A stretch of 64,000 nt of DNA. Source: an uncultured Desulfovibrio sp. (GTDB taxonomy: Bacteria; Desulfobacterota; Desulfovibrionia; Desulfovibrionales; Desulfovibrionaceae). The stretch spans positions 310,001 through 374,000 of the forward strand of contig CAJXYU010000004.1 in NCBI GenBank assembly GCA_913063155.1, written 5' to 3'. A model generated the notes under the pieces. It saw only the letters and a list, made by a program, of their open reading frames with translations, did no database searches and had not been told where the DNA came from. Below are positions 34,459-43,154 of the stretch, piece after piece (position 1 is the stretch's first letter; each line of letters opens with the position of its first letter). A program made the position numbers and the translations under genes.

Positions 34459-35757
34459 ATGTACTACCATCCGGAGGAATCGTTCAAACGTTCCGAACTG
34501 GATAAACTGCAAACCGAACGTCTGCGCGCCGTTGTCGAAAACGCCAAAAAATCTCCATTTTATGGGAGCCTGCTCAAAGACTTTGATGTCAGTGAGCTCA
34601 ATACCGCCAAAGACATCACCAAGCTGCCCTTCACCACCAAGGACGACCTTCGCTCCCAGTACCCCTACGGCCTGCTGACCCGTCCCCTGGACGACTTCGT
34701 GCGCCTGCATGCGTCCTCGGGCACCACGGGTTCACCAACGGCAATTCTTTACACCCAAAACGACATTGACCTATGGGCCGCCCTCATGGCCCGGTCCATG
34801 TACGCCGCGGGCATACGCCGATCGGACGTGCTCCAGAACACTTCCGGCTACGGTCTGTTCACCGGCGGACTGGGCATTCACTACGGCTCCGAACGCCTCG
34901 GCTGTCTGACGGTCCCGGCAGGTGCAGGCAACACCCGCCGCCAGATCAAGCTCATTCGCGACTTCAACGTCACGGTGCTGCACATCATACCCTCCTTTGC
35001 CCTCTACTTTGCACAAAAAGTGGCCGAAGAAGGTTTCGATCCTGCGGAAATGCCCTGGAAGATCGCCCTCATCGGCGCGGAGCCGCACACCGAAGAGACC
35101 CGCCAACGCATTGAGGAACTCATGCACATCAAGGCTTACAACTCCTACGGGCTGACAGAAATGAACGGCCCGGGGGTAGCCTTCGAGTGCACCGAGCAAT
35201 CAGGAATGCATGTCTGGGAGGACGCCTACATCGCCGAGATCATCGACCCGGCCACGGGCGAGCATGTCCCGGAAGGAGAGATTGGCGAACTGGTCATGAC
35301 CACCCTGACTCGGGAAGGCATGCCCATCATCCGCTACCGCACCCGCGACCTGACCAGGTTCATTCCCGGCCAATGTGCCTGCGGGCGTGAACATCGCCGC
35401 ATCGACCGCATCGCGGGACGCGTGGACGACATGTTCATCGTCAAAGGCGTGAACATCTACCCCATGCAGATCGAACAGGTGCTCATGAGCATGCCGGAAG
35501 TGGGTCAGAACTACGTCATCGAACTTATCCGCGAAGGCTTCATGGACCAGATCCGCGTCAAGGTGGAGGTCAAGGAGGACTACTTCGTCGAAGACATGCG
35601 CGTGCTGCAGAAGCTGCAAAAAAGCATAGCCAGCCGCCTGTGCAACGAAGTCCTGGTCACTCCGCGGGTTGAACTGGTCATGCACGATTCCATTCCCAAA
35701 ACCGCGGGCAAGGCCATTCGCGTGGTGGATCTCCGCGACAAGGAAGAGGAAGGTTAG
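34459..35757 (+). CDS. Phenylacetate-CoA ligase family enzyme
   Basis: The 432-residue AMP-forming ligase has the P-loop HASSGTTGSPT and the PaaK-type C-terminal domain. It activates an aryl or arylacetic acid with ATP and CoA. Anaerobes often pair this with indolepyruvate oxidoreductase in amino-acid use, but iorAB are not in this window. Full length. The DUF456 gene follows 4 bases later. Confidence 0.93.
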   Translation: MYYHPEESFKRSELDKLQTERLRAVVENAKKSPFYGSLLKDFDVSELNTAKDITKLPFTTKDDLRSQYPYGLLTRPLDDFVRLHASSGTTGSPTAILYTQNDIDLWAALMARSMYAAGIRRSDVLQNTSGYGLFTGGLGIHYGSERLGCLTVPAGAGNTRRQIKLIRDFNVTVLHIIPSFALYFAQKVAEEGFDPAEMPWKIALIGAEPHTEETRQRIEELMHIKAYNSYGLTEMNGPGVAFECTEQSGMHVWEDAYIAEIIDPATGEHVPEGEIGELVMTTLTREGMPIIRYRTRDLTRFIPGQCACGREHRRIDRIAGRVDDMFIVKGVNIYPMQIEQVLMSMPEVGQNYVIELIREGFMDQIRVKVEVKEDYFVEDMRVLQKLQKSIASRLCNEVLVTPRVELVMHDSIPKTAGKAIRVVDLRDKEEEG

Positions 35758-35761
35758 CCCA

Positions 35762-36259
35762 ATGGAATACGTCTGGGCCAGCTTGGTCATCCTGCTCCTC
35801 TTCGCTTCCCAGGTACTGCAGATCTTCGGCGGTCCGGCCAACTGGATCGGTGTGGGGCTCGTGGCTCTCTGGAAATGGCTTTATCCGGCTTCCATGGATT
35901 GGGACCTGGTGTTCATCCTCGCGGGAATCGCCGTCGTGGGCGAAATCATGGAATTCGCGCTTCAGACCTGGGGCTCCAAAAAGTACGGCGCAGGACGGGC
36001 CGGGAACATCGGCGGCATCATCGGCGCCATTGCCGGGGCCATCACCTGTGCTCCGTTCCTGTTCGGCATAGGCGCTCTGCTCGGCGCCCTGGGGGGGGCC
36101 TACCTGGGCTGCCTCATCTTCGAGATGCCGGGCAAAAATTTTGCCGAAGCGCGCCACGCCGCTCTGGGGGCATTCTGGGGCAAGGCTTTCGGGATGACCC
36201 TCAAAATGGCTCTCGGCGCCGTCATCGTTGTTCTGGGAACTCCGGCCATCTGGCCTTAG
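35762..36259 (+). CDS. DUF456 small membrane protein
   Basis: The 165-residue product has four or so membrane segments with Gly-rich packing (GNIGGIIGAIAGAI), as in DUF456 proteins of unknown role. GGAAGG lies before the ATG inside the end of the ligase gene. Ended by a bidirectional hairpin. Confidence 0.88.
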   Translation: MEYVWASLVILLLFASQVLQIFGGPANWIGVGLVALWKWLYPASMDWDLVFILAGIAVVGEIMEFALQTWGSKKYGAGRAGNIGGIIGAIAGAITCAPFLFGIGALLGALGGAYLGCLIFEMPGKNFAEARHAALGAFWGKAFGMTLKMALGAVIVVLGTPAIWP

Positions 36260-36260
36260 A

Positions 36261-36287
36261 AAAACGGGCCTTTCGCCTTCCCGTTTT
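36261..36287. terminator. Bidirectional terminator
   Basis: AAAACGGG pairs with CCCGTTTT across an 11-base loop between two convergent genes; both flanks carry A/T runs. Confidence 0.8.
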
Positions 36288-36636
36288 ATTCTGACAACAA
36301 CTCCTTTTCCGTCAGATAATCCACAACCCTTGTGATCTGCCCCAGAGCCATCGTCCCGCCCAGGGAAAGGGCCACGGAACAGGCCTCCAAAATCTCATCC
36401 GGGGATGCTCCCAAAGCCAGGGCCTGTTCCGTCTGATAAAGGATACAGGCCCTGCTGCCGCCGCTCAAGGCTCCCACCAAGGCCATAAGCCGTTTGTGTT
36501 TGGCTCTAATATACCCATCTTTATACACTTCCTGGGTCAAAGCAGTGTATGGTTCCGCCACCTCGGGCAACAACCGTTTGAACTCGGCGGCATTCCGCCC
36601 TATCCGCGCTTTCAGTGCGATCTGGCTTTCAGTCAT
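36286..36636 (-). CDS. Carboxymuconolactone decarboxylase / AhpD-like protein lacking one catalytic Cys
   Basis: The 116-residue product has the AhpD-like helical core. Where active members have a Cys-x2-Cys pair this one reads SRAC, so only the second cysteine remains, and the usual following His is Gln. A normal disulfide-linked peroxidase activity is therefore doubtful. GAGGAGAG precedes the chosen ATG. It is divergent from a LysR regulator across about 90 bases, the usual arrangement of a regulator and its target. Confidence 0.85.
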   Translation of the reverse strand: MTESQIALKARIGRNAAEFKRLLPEVAEPYTALTQEVYKDGYIRAKHKRLMALVGALSGGSRACILYQTEQALALGASPDEILEACSVALSLGGTMALGQITRVVDYLTEKELLSE

Positions 36637-36723
36637 GATTCTCTCCTCGTGGTTGACGATCTTCATACCTTGGCCTCGGTTTCACAATTAGACAAACAAA
36701 TGTTTTTAATACATCATATAAAA

Positions 36724-37596
36724 ATGAATTATGGAAAGATGTTGCCACAGCTTTCACCGGACATGCTCTGCGCCTTCCTTGCCGCCGCCGATACCGGCAG
36801 CTTCACCAGCGCAGGCCACGTCGTGCACCGCACCCAGGCGGCTATAAGCTTACAGATGAAAAAATTGGAAACCGAACTGAATCACCCTCTTTTTCAGCGG
36901 GAAGGCCGGGGGGTGACCCTGACGCATGAGGGAGAGCTCTTTTACCACTTTGCCCAGCGATTCCTGGAGCTTCACCAAGAAGTCCTGACGGCTTTCGACA
37001 AGCCTCCCCTGCATGGAATGATCAGGTTCGGTGCGCCCGAGGACTATGCAGCCCAATTCCTTCCGGGGATCCTGAAAAGATTCTCCAGCGCGTATCCCAA
37101 GGTGCAGATCAGCGTGGCATGCGACTCTTCCGCTTTCCTGCGGCAACAACTCCGCAACAGGGAACTGGATGTAATTTTAACCACGGAAGACAGACTGGAT
37201 AAAACGGATTCCAAAGAACTGCCTTTGGAATGGGCCGTGGCCGAACGCGGCGCTCCGGTGGACATGCGTCCGCTTCCCCTGGCCCTGTACCATCCGGGCT
37301 GCCTTTACCGGCGCAACACCCTGGCCGCGCTGGACGGGGCGGGCATTCCCTATCGCGTCGCATACAGCAGCCCAAGCCTGGCCGGAGTGCTGGCAGCAGT
37401 CGCCGCGGGCTTGGCTGTGGCTCCGGTCTCCAGCGGCGCCCGGTTTCCTGGTTGCCGAATGGCCGGGCCGAAGGAGAAGCTCCCTCCAATTTCCCCTGTG
37501 GCCATCAAGATGACTACGGCGGCGGACGACGATACTGACATAGTGAAAACTTTTGCCGTATTCATCCGGCAGGAGCTGGGCCTGACGCCTTTGTAA
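36724..37596 (+). CDS. LysR-family transcriptional regulator
   Basis: The product is about 290 residues with an N-terminal winged helix (AFLAAADTGSFTSAGHVVH, then TQAAISLQMKKLE) and a substrate-binding domain. Start uncertain: ATG at 36724 or five codons later, neither with a good ribosome-binding site. It probably controls the divergent AhpD-like gene. Inducer unknown. Confidence 0.9.
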   Translation: MNYGKMLPQLSPDMLCAFLAAADTGSFTSAGHVVHRTQAAISLQMKKLETELNHPLFQREGRGVTLTHEGELFYHFAQRFLELHQEVLTAFDKPPLHGMIRFGAPEDYAAQFLPGILKRFSSAYPKVQISVACDSSAFLRQQLRNRELDVILTTEDRLDKTDSKELPLEWAVAERGAPVDMRPLPLALYHPGCLYRRNTLAALDGAGIPYRVAYSSPSLAGVLAAVAAGLAVAPVSSGARFPGCRMAGPKEKLPPISPVAIKMTTAADDDTDIVKTFAVFIRQELGLTPL

Positions 37597-37710
37597 ACAA
37601 CGCCCCGCATGCTGCTTGACTTGCCCTGCAGTACCTTTTAAGCCACTCTTTATTGCTTCAACAACCGGCTGGTTCGTCCAGCCCAACCTTTCCCAACAGG
37701 ATAATTAAGG

Positions 37711-39159
37711 ATGACTGCCGACATTTTCCCCTCCTACCGCGGACGCATGGAATACTTCTGCCTTGGTTGCGGCAAGCGGTTTCCCGCTGATGAACTGTAC
37801 TACACCTGCCCGGATTGCGGTGGCGTATTCCTGCTGGAAAACCTGGATTTCGACCGGCTCAAGGAGACCTCCGGCGAGGAGTGGCGCAAAATTTTCGATG
37901 ATCGCGCGGCAACCAAGAACACAGCTCTGCGCGGCATTTTCCGCTTTTATGAACTCATGGCTCCGGTGCTTGAAAAGGAAGACATCGTTTACCTCGGCGA
38001 AGGCAACACTCCCATAGTGGAATCCAGCAGCAACCTGACCCGCGCAACACGCATGGCCACGGCCTACAAGAACGACGGCCAGAACCCGAGCGCGTCCTTC
38101 AAGGACCGGGGCATGGCCTGCGCGCTCAGCTACCTGCGCTCCCTGGTTCGCGCCAACGACTGGGACCAGCTCCTGACGGTCTGCGCCTCTACGGGCGACA
38201 CCTCCGCAGCCGCGGCCCTGTATGCCTCCTACATCGGCGATCCCATCAAATCCGTGGTCATCCTGCCGCACGGCAAGGTCACCCCGGCCCAACTTTCCCA
38301 GCCGCTCGGCTCCGGCGCAACCGTCCTGGAAGTTCCAGGCGTGTTCGACGACTGCATGAAAGTGGTCGAACACCTGGCAGACAACTATCGCGTGGCGCTC
38401 TTGAACTCCAAAAACGCCTGGCGCATTCTGGGACAGGAATCCTATGCCTTTGAAGTCGCCCAGTGGTTCAATTGGGACATGGAAAACAAAAACATTTTCG
38501 TGCCCATCGGCAACGCGGGCAACATCACCGCCATCATGTCCGGTTTTCTCAAGCTCTACGAGTTGGAAATCATAGACGAACTGCCGCGCATGTTCGGTGT
38601 CCAGTCGCACCATGCCGACCCGGTCTACCGATATTACAGCGTGGAAGACGCCGAGGAACGCTCTTATGAGCCGGTGACCGTCACACCGAGCGTGGCCCAA
38701 GCGGCCATGATCGGAAACCCGGTCTCCTTCCCGCGCGTCAAGCATTTCGCCGAGAAGTACGAGACCATAGGGGGCGAGGACGCCTTCCACGTCATCCAGG
38801 TCACCGAGCAGATGATCATGGACTCCATGATCCAGGCAAACCGCAACGGGCACATCGCCTGCACCCAGGGCGGCGAATCCTTTGCCGGCGCCAAACGCGC
38901 CAAGGAGCTTGGGCTTGTTTCCAGTGACGAACTGTGCATCCTGGACTCCACAGCACATCACCTCAAGTTCGTGGATTTCCAAACCATGTACTTTGAGAAC
39001 TCCTTCCCGGCAGAATTCGAGGTGGTTCCGGACCAGAGCCTGTCCAACACCCCGGAACTGGTCATCAGCCCCGAGAAAAAAGCAGCGCTCAGCCCTGAAG
39101 AATACACCAGGACAACCGCCGAAAAGGTGGTGGCCAAGCTGGGCCTTGAGAGCAAGTAA
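37711..39159 (+). CDS. thrC: Threonine synthase
   Basis: The 482-residue PLP enzyme has an N-terminal zinc-ribbon with two Cys-x2-Cys pairs and the PLP lysine in NPSASFKDRGMA. It turns O-phosphohomoserine into threonine. The leader before it has a TTGACT box. The methyltransferase gene starts 10 bases after its stop. Confidence 0.95.
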   Translation: MTADIFPSYRGRMEYFCLGCGKRFPADELYYTCPDCGGVFLLENLDFDRLKETSGEEWRKIFDDRAATKNTALRGIFRFYELMAPVLEKEDIVYLGEGNTPIVESSSNLTRATRMATAYKNDGQNPSASFKDRGMACALSYLRSLVRANDWDQLLTVCASTGDTSAAAALYASYIGDPIKSVVILPHGKVTPAQLSQPLGSGATVLEVPGVFDDCMKVVEHLADNYRVALLNSKNAWRILGQESYAFEVAQWFNWDMENKNIFVPIGNAGNITAIMSGFLKLYELEIIDELPRMFGVQSHHADPVYRYYSVEDAEERSYEPVTVTPSVAQAAMIGNPVSFPRVKHFAEKYETIGGEDAFHVIQVTEQMIMDSMIQANRNGHIACTQGGESFAGAKRAKELGLVSSDELCILDSTAHHLKFVDFQTMYFENSFPAEFEVVPDQSLSNTPELVISPEKKAALSPEEYTRTTAEKVVAKLGLESK

Positions 39160-39169
39160 CGGGGATCTC

Positions 39170-39910
39170 GTGCCCAAAAAACGCGCTGATCAACTCATAG
39201 CGGAGTTGGGCCTTGCCGAAAGCCGTGAAAAGGCCAAACGCCTGATCATGGCAGGCAAGGTCCATTATCTGGAGAAAGGACACAAGATTCCCGTGTCCAA
39301 ACCGGGGCAGCAGTTCCCGGACGGCACGGAATTCACGGTTCCCGAGGATGAACGCTTCGTCAGCCGCGGCGCTCACAAACTGCTCACGGCCATAGAGCGC
39401 TTCGGCCTGAATATCAAAGGCAAGGTGGCTCTGGATGCAGGGGCATCCACCGGCGGGTTTACGGATTGTCTGCTCCAACATGGGGCCGTACGCGTCTATG
39501 CCGCGGATGTGGGCTACGGCCAACTGCATGAAAAATTGCGCACGGACAAGCGCGTCATCAACCTGGAACGTACCAACATCCGCCACGCCGAGCCGACTCT
39601 CATTCCCGAGCCCGTGGATCTCGTCGTTGCCGACGTCTCCTTCATTTCCCTGACCAAAATCCTGCCCGCCTGCATGCAATTCCTGCGCGACACAGGTGAA
39701 ATCGTCTGTCTGATCAAACCCCAATTTGAACTCGGCCCAGGCCAGACCGACAAGGGGGTCGTCCGCGACGCATCCCTGCGCGAACAGGCCGTTCAGATCG
39801 TCAAAAATTTCTGCGAAGGCGAACTCGGCCTCATAACCGTGGGAGTGGTCCCCTCCAAGATCAAAGGGCCCAAGGGCAATCAGGAATATCTCGCCTACTT
39901 CCGACGATAA
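39170..39910 (+). CDS. TlyA-family rRNA methyltransferase / hemolysin-like
   Basis: The 246-residue product has an S4 RNA-binding domain at the N-terminus and an FtsJ-type SAM methyltransferase domain with LDAGASTGGFTDCLL. TlyA methylates ribosomal RNA 2'-hydroxyls. The start is GTG after GGGGAT; a longer frame running back through thrC is in another frame and not used. Confidence 0.93.
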   Translation: MPKKRADQLIAELGLAESREKAKRLIMAGKVHYLEKGHKIPVSKPGQQFPDGTEFTVPEDERFVSRGAHKLLTAIERFGLNIKGKVALDAGASTGGFTDCLLQHGAVRVYAADVGYGQLHEKLRTDKRVINLERTNIRHAEPTLIPEPVDLVVADVSFISLTKILPACMQFLRDTGEIVCLIKPQFELGPGQTDKGVVRDASLREQAVQIVKNFCEGELGLITVGVVPSKIKGPKGNQEYLAYFRR

Positions 39911-39994
39911 CCGCACAATCATTCCCGTTTTCCGGGGCCCTCTTGCCCGGCCCAAGATGCGGCTGCTCAAGATACAGCAAGAGCTGGATGAAGC

Positions 39995-40627
39995 CTAATC
40001 ATCAAGCATTTCCGCAATCTGTTTGAGTGAATCGTAAATGGCCCTGGGAGGAACGCTTCCCGAATCCTGAAAAACAAGACCCAAAAAATAACGGCCGTTC
40101 TCCACCCCGTTGCCTGCCACCCTGGCCTTGAACGGAAATGGCTTTTCAGCGCCGATGGGCATGATTGACCCACTTACGAAATCGCCTTCCGCGACCTCTG
40201 GAGCCTCCTCTACCGATGCATCCAGCAAAAAACGACAGCCGCCTTCGCTAATGTCCACGGTCACTCCCTTCCAGGCATCCTCATTCTTGGTCACGGTCGT
40301 GGCGAACCTGCAACGGAGCCGCTTTTCCTTGCGCAAGTCATGTCTTTCGATCCGGTCCGGATAACGAACAAAGGCAATTGAAAAAGGCGTAGCCTGATAC
40401 AGAATGACCTCGGTACGAAATCCCATGAGGCTCCCTTCATGGAGATAACGGAAATCGATGACGGCGCCTTCGCCAAAGCGTTCCCTAACGCCGGGGGCCA
40501 ACGGCACACGGACGGCCACGAATTCATCGGGCATGAGCCCTATGAAACGGCAGTTCATCCGTTCCCGCGCCGGGGGAAACTCCAAAATCATCCTGGAGTA
40601 CAAACCGATGCGCAGGGGCTCTTTCAT
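39995..40627 (-). CDS. PilZ-domain c-di-GMP receptor, YcgR-like
   Basis: The 210-residue product has an N-terminal flagellar-brake-like domain (1-95) and a PilZ domain with the c-di-GMP motifs RKEKR and DISEGG. It binds c-di-GMP and probably acts on motility or surface behaviour. Its start overlaps the stop of the rhodanese-ferritin gene (ATGA), so the two are cotranslated. Confidence 0.92.
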   Translation of the reverse strand: MKEPLRIGLYSRMILEFPPARERMNCRFIGLMPDEFVAVRVPLAPGVRERFGEGAVIDFRYLHEGSLMGFRTEVILYQATPFSIAFVRYPDRIERHDLRKEKRLRCRFATTVTKNEDAWKGVTVDISEGGCRFLLDASVEEAPEVAEGDFVSGSIMPIGAEKPFPFKARVAGNGVENGRYFLGLVFQDSGSVPPRAIYDSLKQIAEMLDD

Positions 40628-41460
40628 ACCTGCTCCCCGAATTTGTCCATACGACGTCCCAACAGCTTGAGGTGAGCCAACTCCTCGCGGGCGAGCATTT
40701 CGAACGCCTCATGCGTTTCCCGGCTGTTGCTGGCCCGGGAACAGCGCATGTAGTAGTCATAGGCCTGAGCCTCGATCATCATGGCCAAGATAACGATGCC
40801 CTCCAGCCCGTCGAAAAGGTCGCCATGTTCTTCAAGGAAAGCCTCGATCTCCACCCCGCCTTCGGTCATGCCGCGGGCGGAACCGGTCACTTCCCGCTCA
40901 AAGACATCCCTGGTCAAAGGCGCCGTCTCAACCCTGGCATAAATTCTGTAAAGCACATCTTTATGGCGCTCTTCGAAACCGGCCAGTTCCGCAAAGAGCT
41001 TCATCCCCTCCTCATTCTCGGCCTCGTCGCCGCAACGCCGATAATAGGACTGGAGGTTGTCTTCCATATCATAGGCTTTGATCACGGCCTCACCCGGCGT
41101 TTCATTACCTGTGAAGTCGGTCAACCCCAGATCAACTGGACCATACGCCGCCTGCCCCTGCCAAGCGGAAGCACCGCCCACGATATTGTTCACATCGCTG
41201 AACCCGCTTCCGACCAACATCCTGGCGGCGGCCATGCTGCGCCCTCCAGAGCGGCAATAAACCAACACTGGCTCATCCGGCTCCATTTCATCCAAATGGT
41301 CCGCCAACTCGGGCAGCGGCACCAGCAACGCCCCAGGAATGTGAAACTCTTCGTACTCCCAAGGCTGGCGCACATCCAACAAAGTGTATTCCTCGGGCCT
41401 CATGCCAGCCATCACTTCTTCCGCCTCTTTGGGAGCCAGGCTCTTGATCATACCGCTCAT
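40624..41460 (-). CDS. Rhodanese-ferritin (rubrerythrin-like) fusion protein
   Basis: The 278-residue product joins a rhodanese domain (about 5-110; active site CRSGGRS) to a ferritin-like four-helix domain (about 125-278) with two ExxH motifs (EERH, EELAH) and further Glu ligands for a di-iron site. GGAG precedes the ATG. Such fusions occur in sulfate reducers; they may couple sulfane-sulfur handling with peroxide or oxygen defence, but the reaction is unknown. It overlaps the downstream PilZ gene. Confidence 0.9.
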   Translation of the reverse strand: MSGMIKSLAPKEAEEVMAGMRPEEYTLLDVRQPWEYEEFHIPGALLVPLPELADHLDEMEPDEPVLVYCRSGGRSMAAARMLVGSGFSDVNNIVGGASAWQGQAAYGPVDLGLTDFTGNETPGEAVIKAYDMEDNLQSYYRRCGDEAENEEGMKLFAELAGFEERHKDVLYRIYARVETAPLTRDVFEREVTGSARGMTEGGVEIEAFLEEHGDLFDGLEGIVILAMMIEAQAYDYYMRCSRASNSRETHEAFEMLAREELAHLKLLGRRMDKFGEQV

Positions 41461-41550
41461 ATTCACTCCGACAGGAAAACACATTGATTTTCGCTCATGC
41501 GTTCAGTAGGTTCCTGACAGCCCAGTTACCATATCACCAGCAAAAAACGA

Positions 41551-42045
41551 ATGACAATCAATATGATCAGGCGAACCTTCAAGGAGATAGCTCTCCTCCT
41601 GGCCCTTTCCCTGTTGGTGGCCGCAGCTACCTATACGGTCAGGGACGACGTACCGGTTCTCTTTTCCAAGAATTCGGCTCCCACCCTGCAGGCCCCCATG
41701 AACATGCCCACGGCTCCGGCACCCCTGACCCCGGAACAGGCACATGAAGCATTCACTACCGAGGATGTTCTCTTCGTGGACGGCAGGGACAACTTCGACT
41801 ACGACATGGGCCACATTCCCGGCGCCCTGAACATACCGCTCCACGAGGCCACCGCCGACCCGGCGATCCTGGCTGTCCTGCCCAAGGACAGGCATCTGGT
41901 GGTCTATTGCAGCAACGATCTGTGCGGAAAGGCTCAGAAACTGGCCGCCTTGCTCACCGAACGAGGTTACCGTGCAGATACCTTCCCCGGCGGCTACCAG
42001 GAATGGACAACCCACGGGTGGAAAACAGAGGAGGCCCTGCAATGA
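41551..42045 (+). CDS. Membrane-anchored periplasmic rhodanese-like protein
   Basis: The 164-residue product has an N-terminal membrane anchor (about 11-29) and a rhodanese domain with active-site loop CSNDLCG, two cysteines in place of the usual one. The domain should face the periplasm. It overlaps the next gene by four bases (ATGA). Divergent from the rhodanese-ferritin gene across 90 bases. Confidence 0.88.
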   Translation: MTINMIRRTFKEIALLLALSLLVAAATYTVRDDVPVLFSKNSAPTLQAPMNMPTAPAPLTPEQAHEAFTTEDVLFVDGRDNFDYDMGHIPGALNIPLHEATADPAILAVLPKDRHLVVYCSNDLCGKAQKLAALLTERGYRADTFPGGYQEWTTHGWKTEEALQ

Positions 42046-42482
42046 GGATACCCACGGCCCTTCCCCGCATTCTTGTAGGGGGAATCTTCATTTATGCATC
42101 CGTGGACAAGCTGCTGGCTCCCACGGCATTCGCTGCGGCCATCGCCAACTATCAACTGCTTCCTCAGGGACTCATCAATCCTGTGGCGGTCTGGTTGCCG
42201 TGGCTGGAACTATTCGTAGGGTTGGGCCTTGTGAGCGGCAAACTCATCAGGGGGGCTGCGGCCATCGCCACCACACTCATGGGCATATTTACTGTCGCCG
42301 TGGCCTACAGCTACATCAGGGGGCTGGACATCAACTGCGGGTGTTTCACCATGGATCCGAAATCCATATCCGACATGCGCCTGGTTCTGGTCAGGGATAT
42401 CGGCCTCATGGCTCTCTGCCTCATGGCCCTGTACCGGGCCGTCCTAGAGCAGCAGAATTCCCAGAACAAAAAGACCGAGTAG
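42042..42482 (+). CDS. MauE/DoxX-family membrane protein
   Basis: The 146-residue, four-helix membrane protein has the MauE-like NCGCF motif between helices 3 and 4. MauE/DoxX proteins pass thiol redox equivalents or assemble disulfide proteins. Coupled to the periplasmic rhodanese, it may supply or remove electrons there. Its 3' end overlaps the convergent ecfT by 39 bases. Confidence 0.88.
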   Translation: MRIPTALPRILVGGIFIYASVDKLLAPTAFAAAIANYQLLPQGLINPVAVWLPWLELFVGLGLVSGKLIRGAAAIATTLMGIFTVAVAYSYIRGLDINCGCFTMDPKSISDMRLVLVRDIGLMALCLMALYRAVLEQQNSQNKKTE

Positions 42483-43154
42483 GCAGCCGGCCCACGCATC
42501 CCTGGGCTCCCAATTGAAAGAGGAACTCCAGGCCGCAGCGCTGTCCAATCCCCGAACGGTTACGGCCAATGTCTGGTTCCATGTCTTTTGTCCCATGAAA
42601 CGCAGAATCATCTGCGGCAACAGTACCATTTTTCTGTAGAATCCCGCCGAGGGGATGCGCATGGCCAGAGCCTGCCTGGCCAAATGGATCGCCTGGATGC
42701 ATTGGGGGATGAAATGAACCATGAGAGCCATGGTCAACGCCATTCTCCAAGCCCGTTCCCGTCCGATCAGCGGCCTGAGCGCCCAGACCAGGCTTTGGCC
42801 AATCTGACGAGCAGAGGTGGTCAAAAACAAGGCGAGTCCCAAAAGCAATAAAAGAAACAATCTTGCCCCGAAAAACAACGCTCCACTCATGGAGACGATA
42901 CCAGGCACATCACCGATCAAGCCCAATGCCAATTTCAAAAGTGTCCAGAAAAGAGTAAACCAGAGAAAGCCCTTGAACATTCGCAACGCTTCCTCCCGCA
43001 AGGATATGGTCACAGCCAGAATGGGAGCAAGCATGGCTCCACACAGCGCCACCCCCCACCAGCCCGTATTCCACAAGGCGACACCCAGAAGCAGAACTGC
43101 GGCGATCTTGACCCGCGGGTCCACGTGCAGGAGCTGTCTTGCCGTATCAGTCAT
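42444..43154 (-). CDS. ECF transporter transmembrane (T) component, CbiQ/EcfT type
   Basis: The 236-residue product has about five membrane segments and basic coupling-helix regions as in EcfT/CbiQ. It should pair with the ATPase just upstream, whose stop overlaps its start by 8 bases. No substrate-binding (S) component gene is present in the window. The ATG follows CGTGGG. Confidence 0.88.
   Translation of the reverse strand: MTDTARQLLHVDPRVKIAAVLLLGVALWNTGWWGVALCGAMLAPILAVTISLREEALRMFKGFLWFTLFWTLLKLALGLIGDVPGIVSMSGALFFGARLFLLLLLGLALFLTTSARQIGQSLVWALRPLIGRERAWRMALTMALMVHFIPQCIQAIHLARQALAMRIPSAGFYRKMVLLPQMILRFMGQKTWNQTLAVTVRGLDSAAAWSSSFNWEPRDAWAGCLLGLFVLGILLL

Noticed and set aside
39911-39994. 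A frame ending in MRLLKIQQELDEA between the methyltransferase and PilZ genes
   Set aside because: Only 13 codons from the ATG, no ribosome-binding site, and no support for a gene tail; probably chance.
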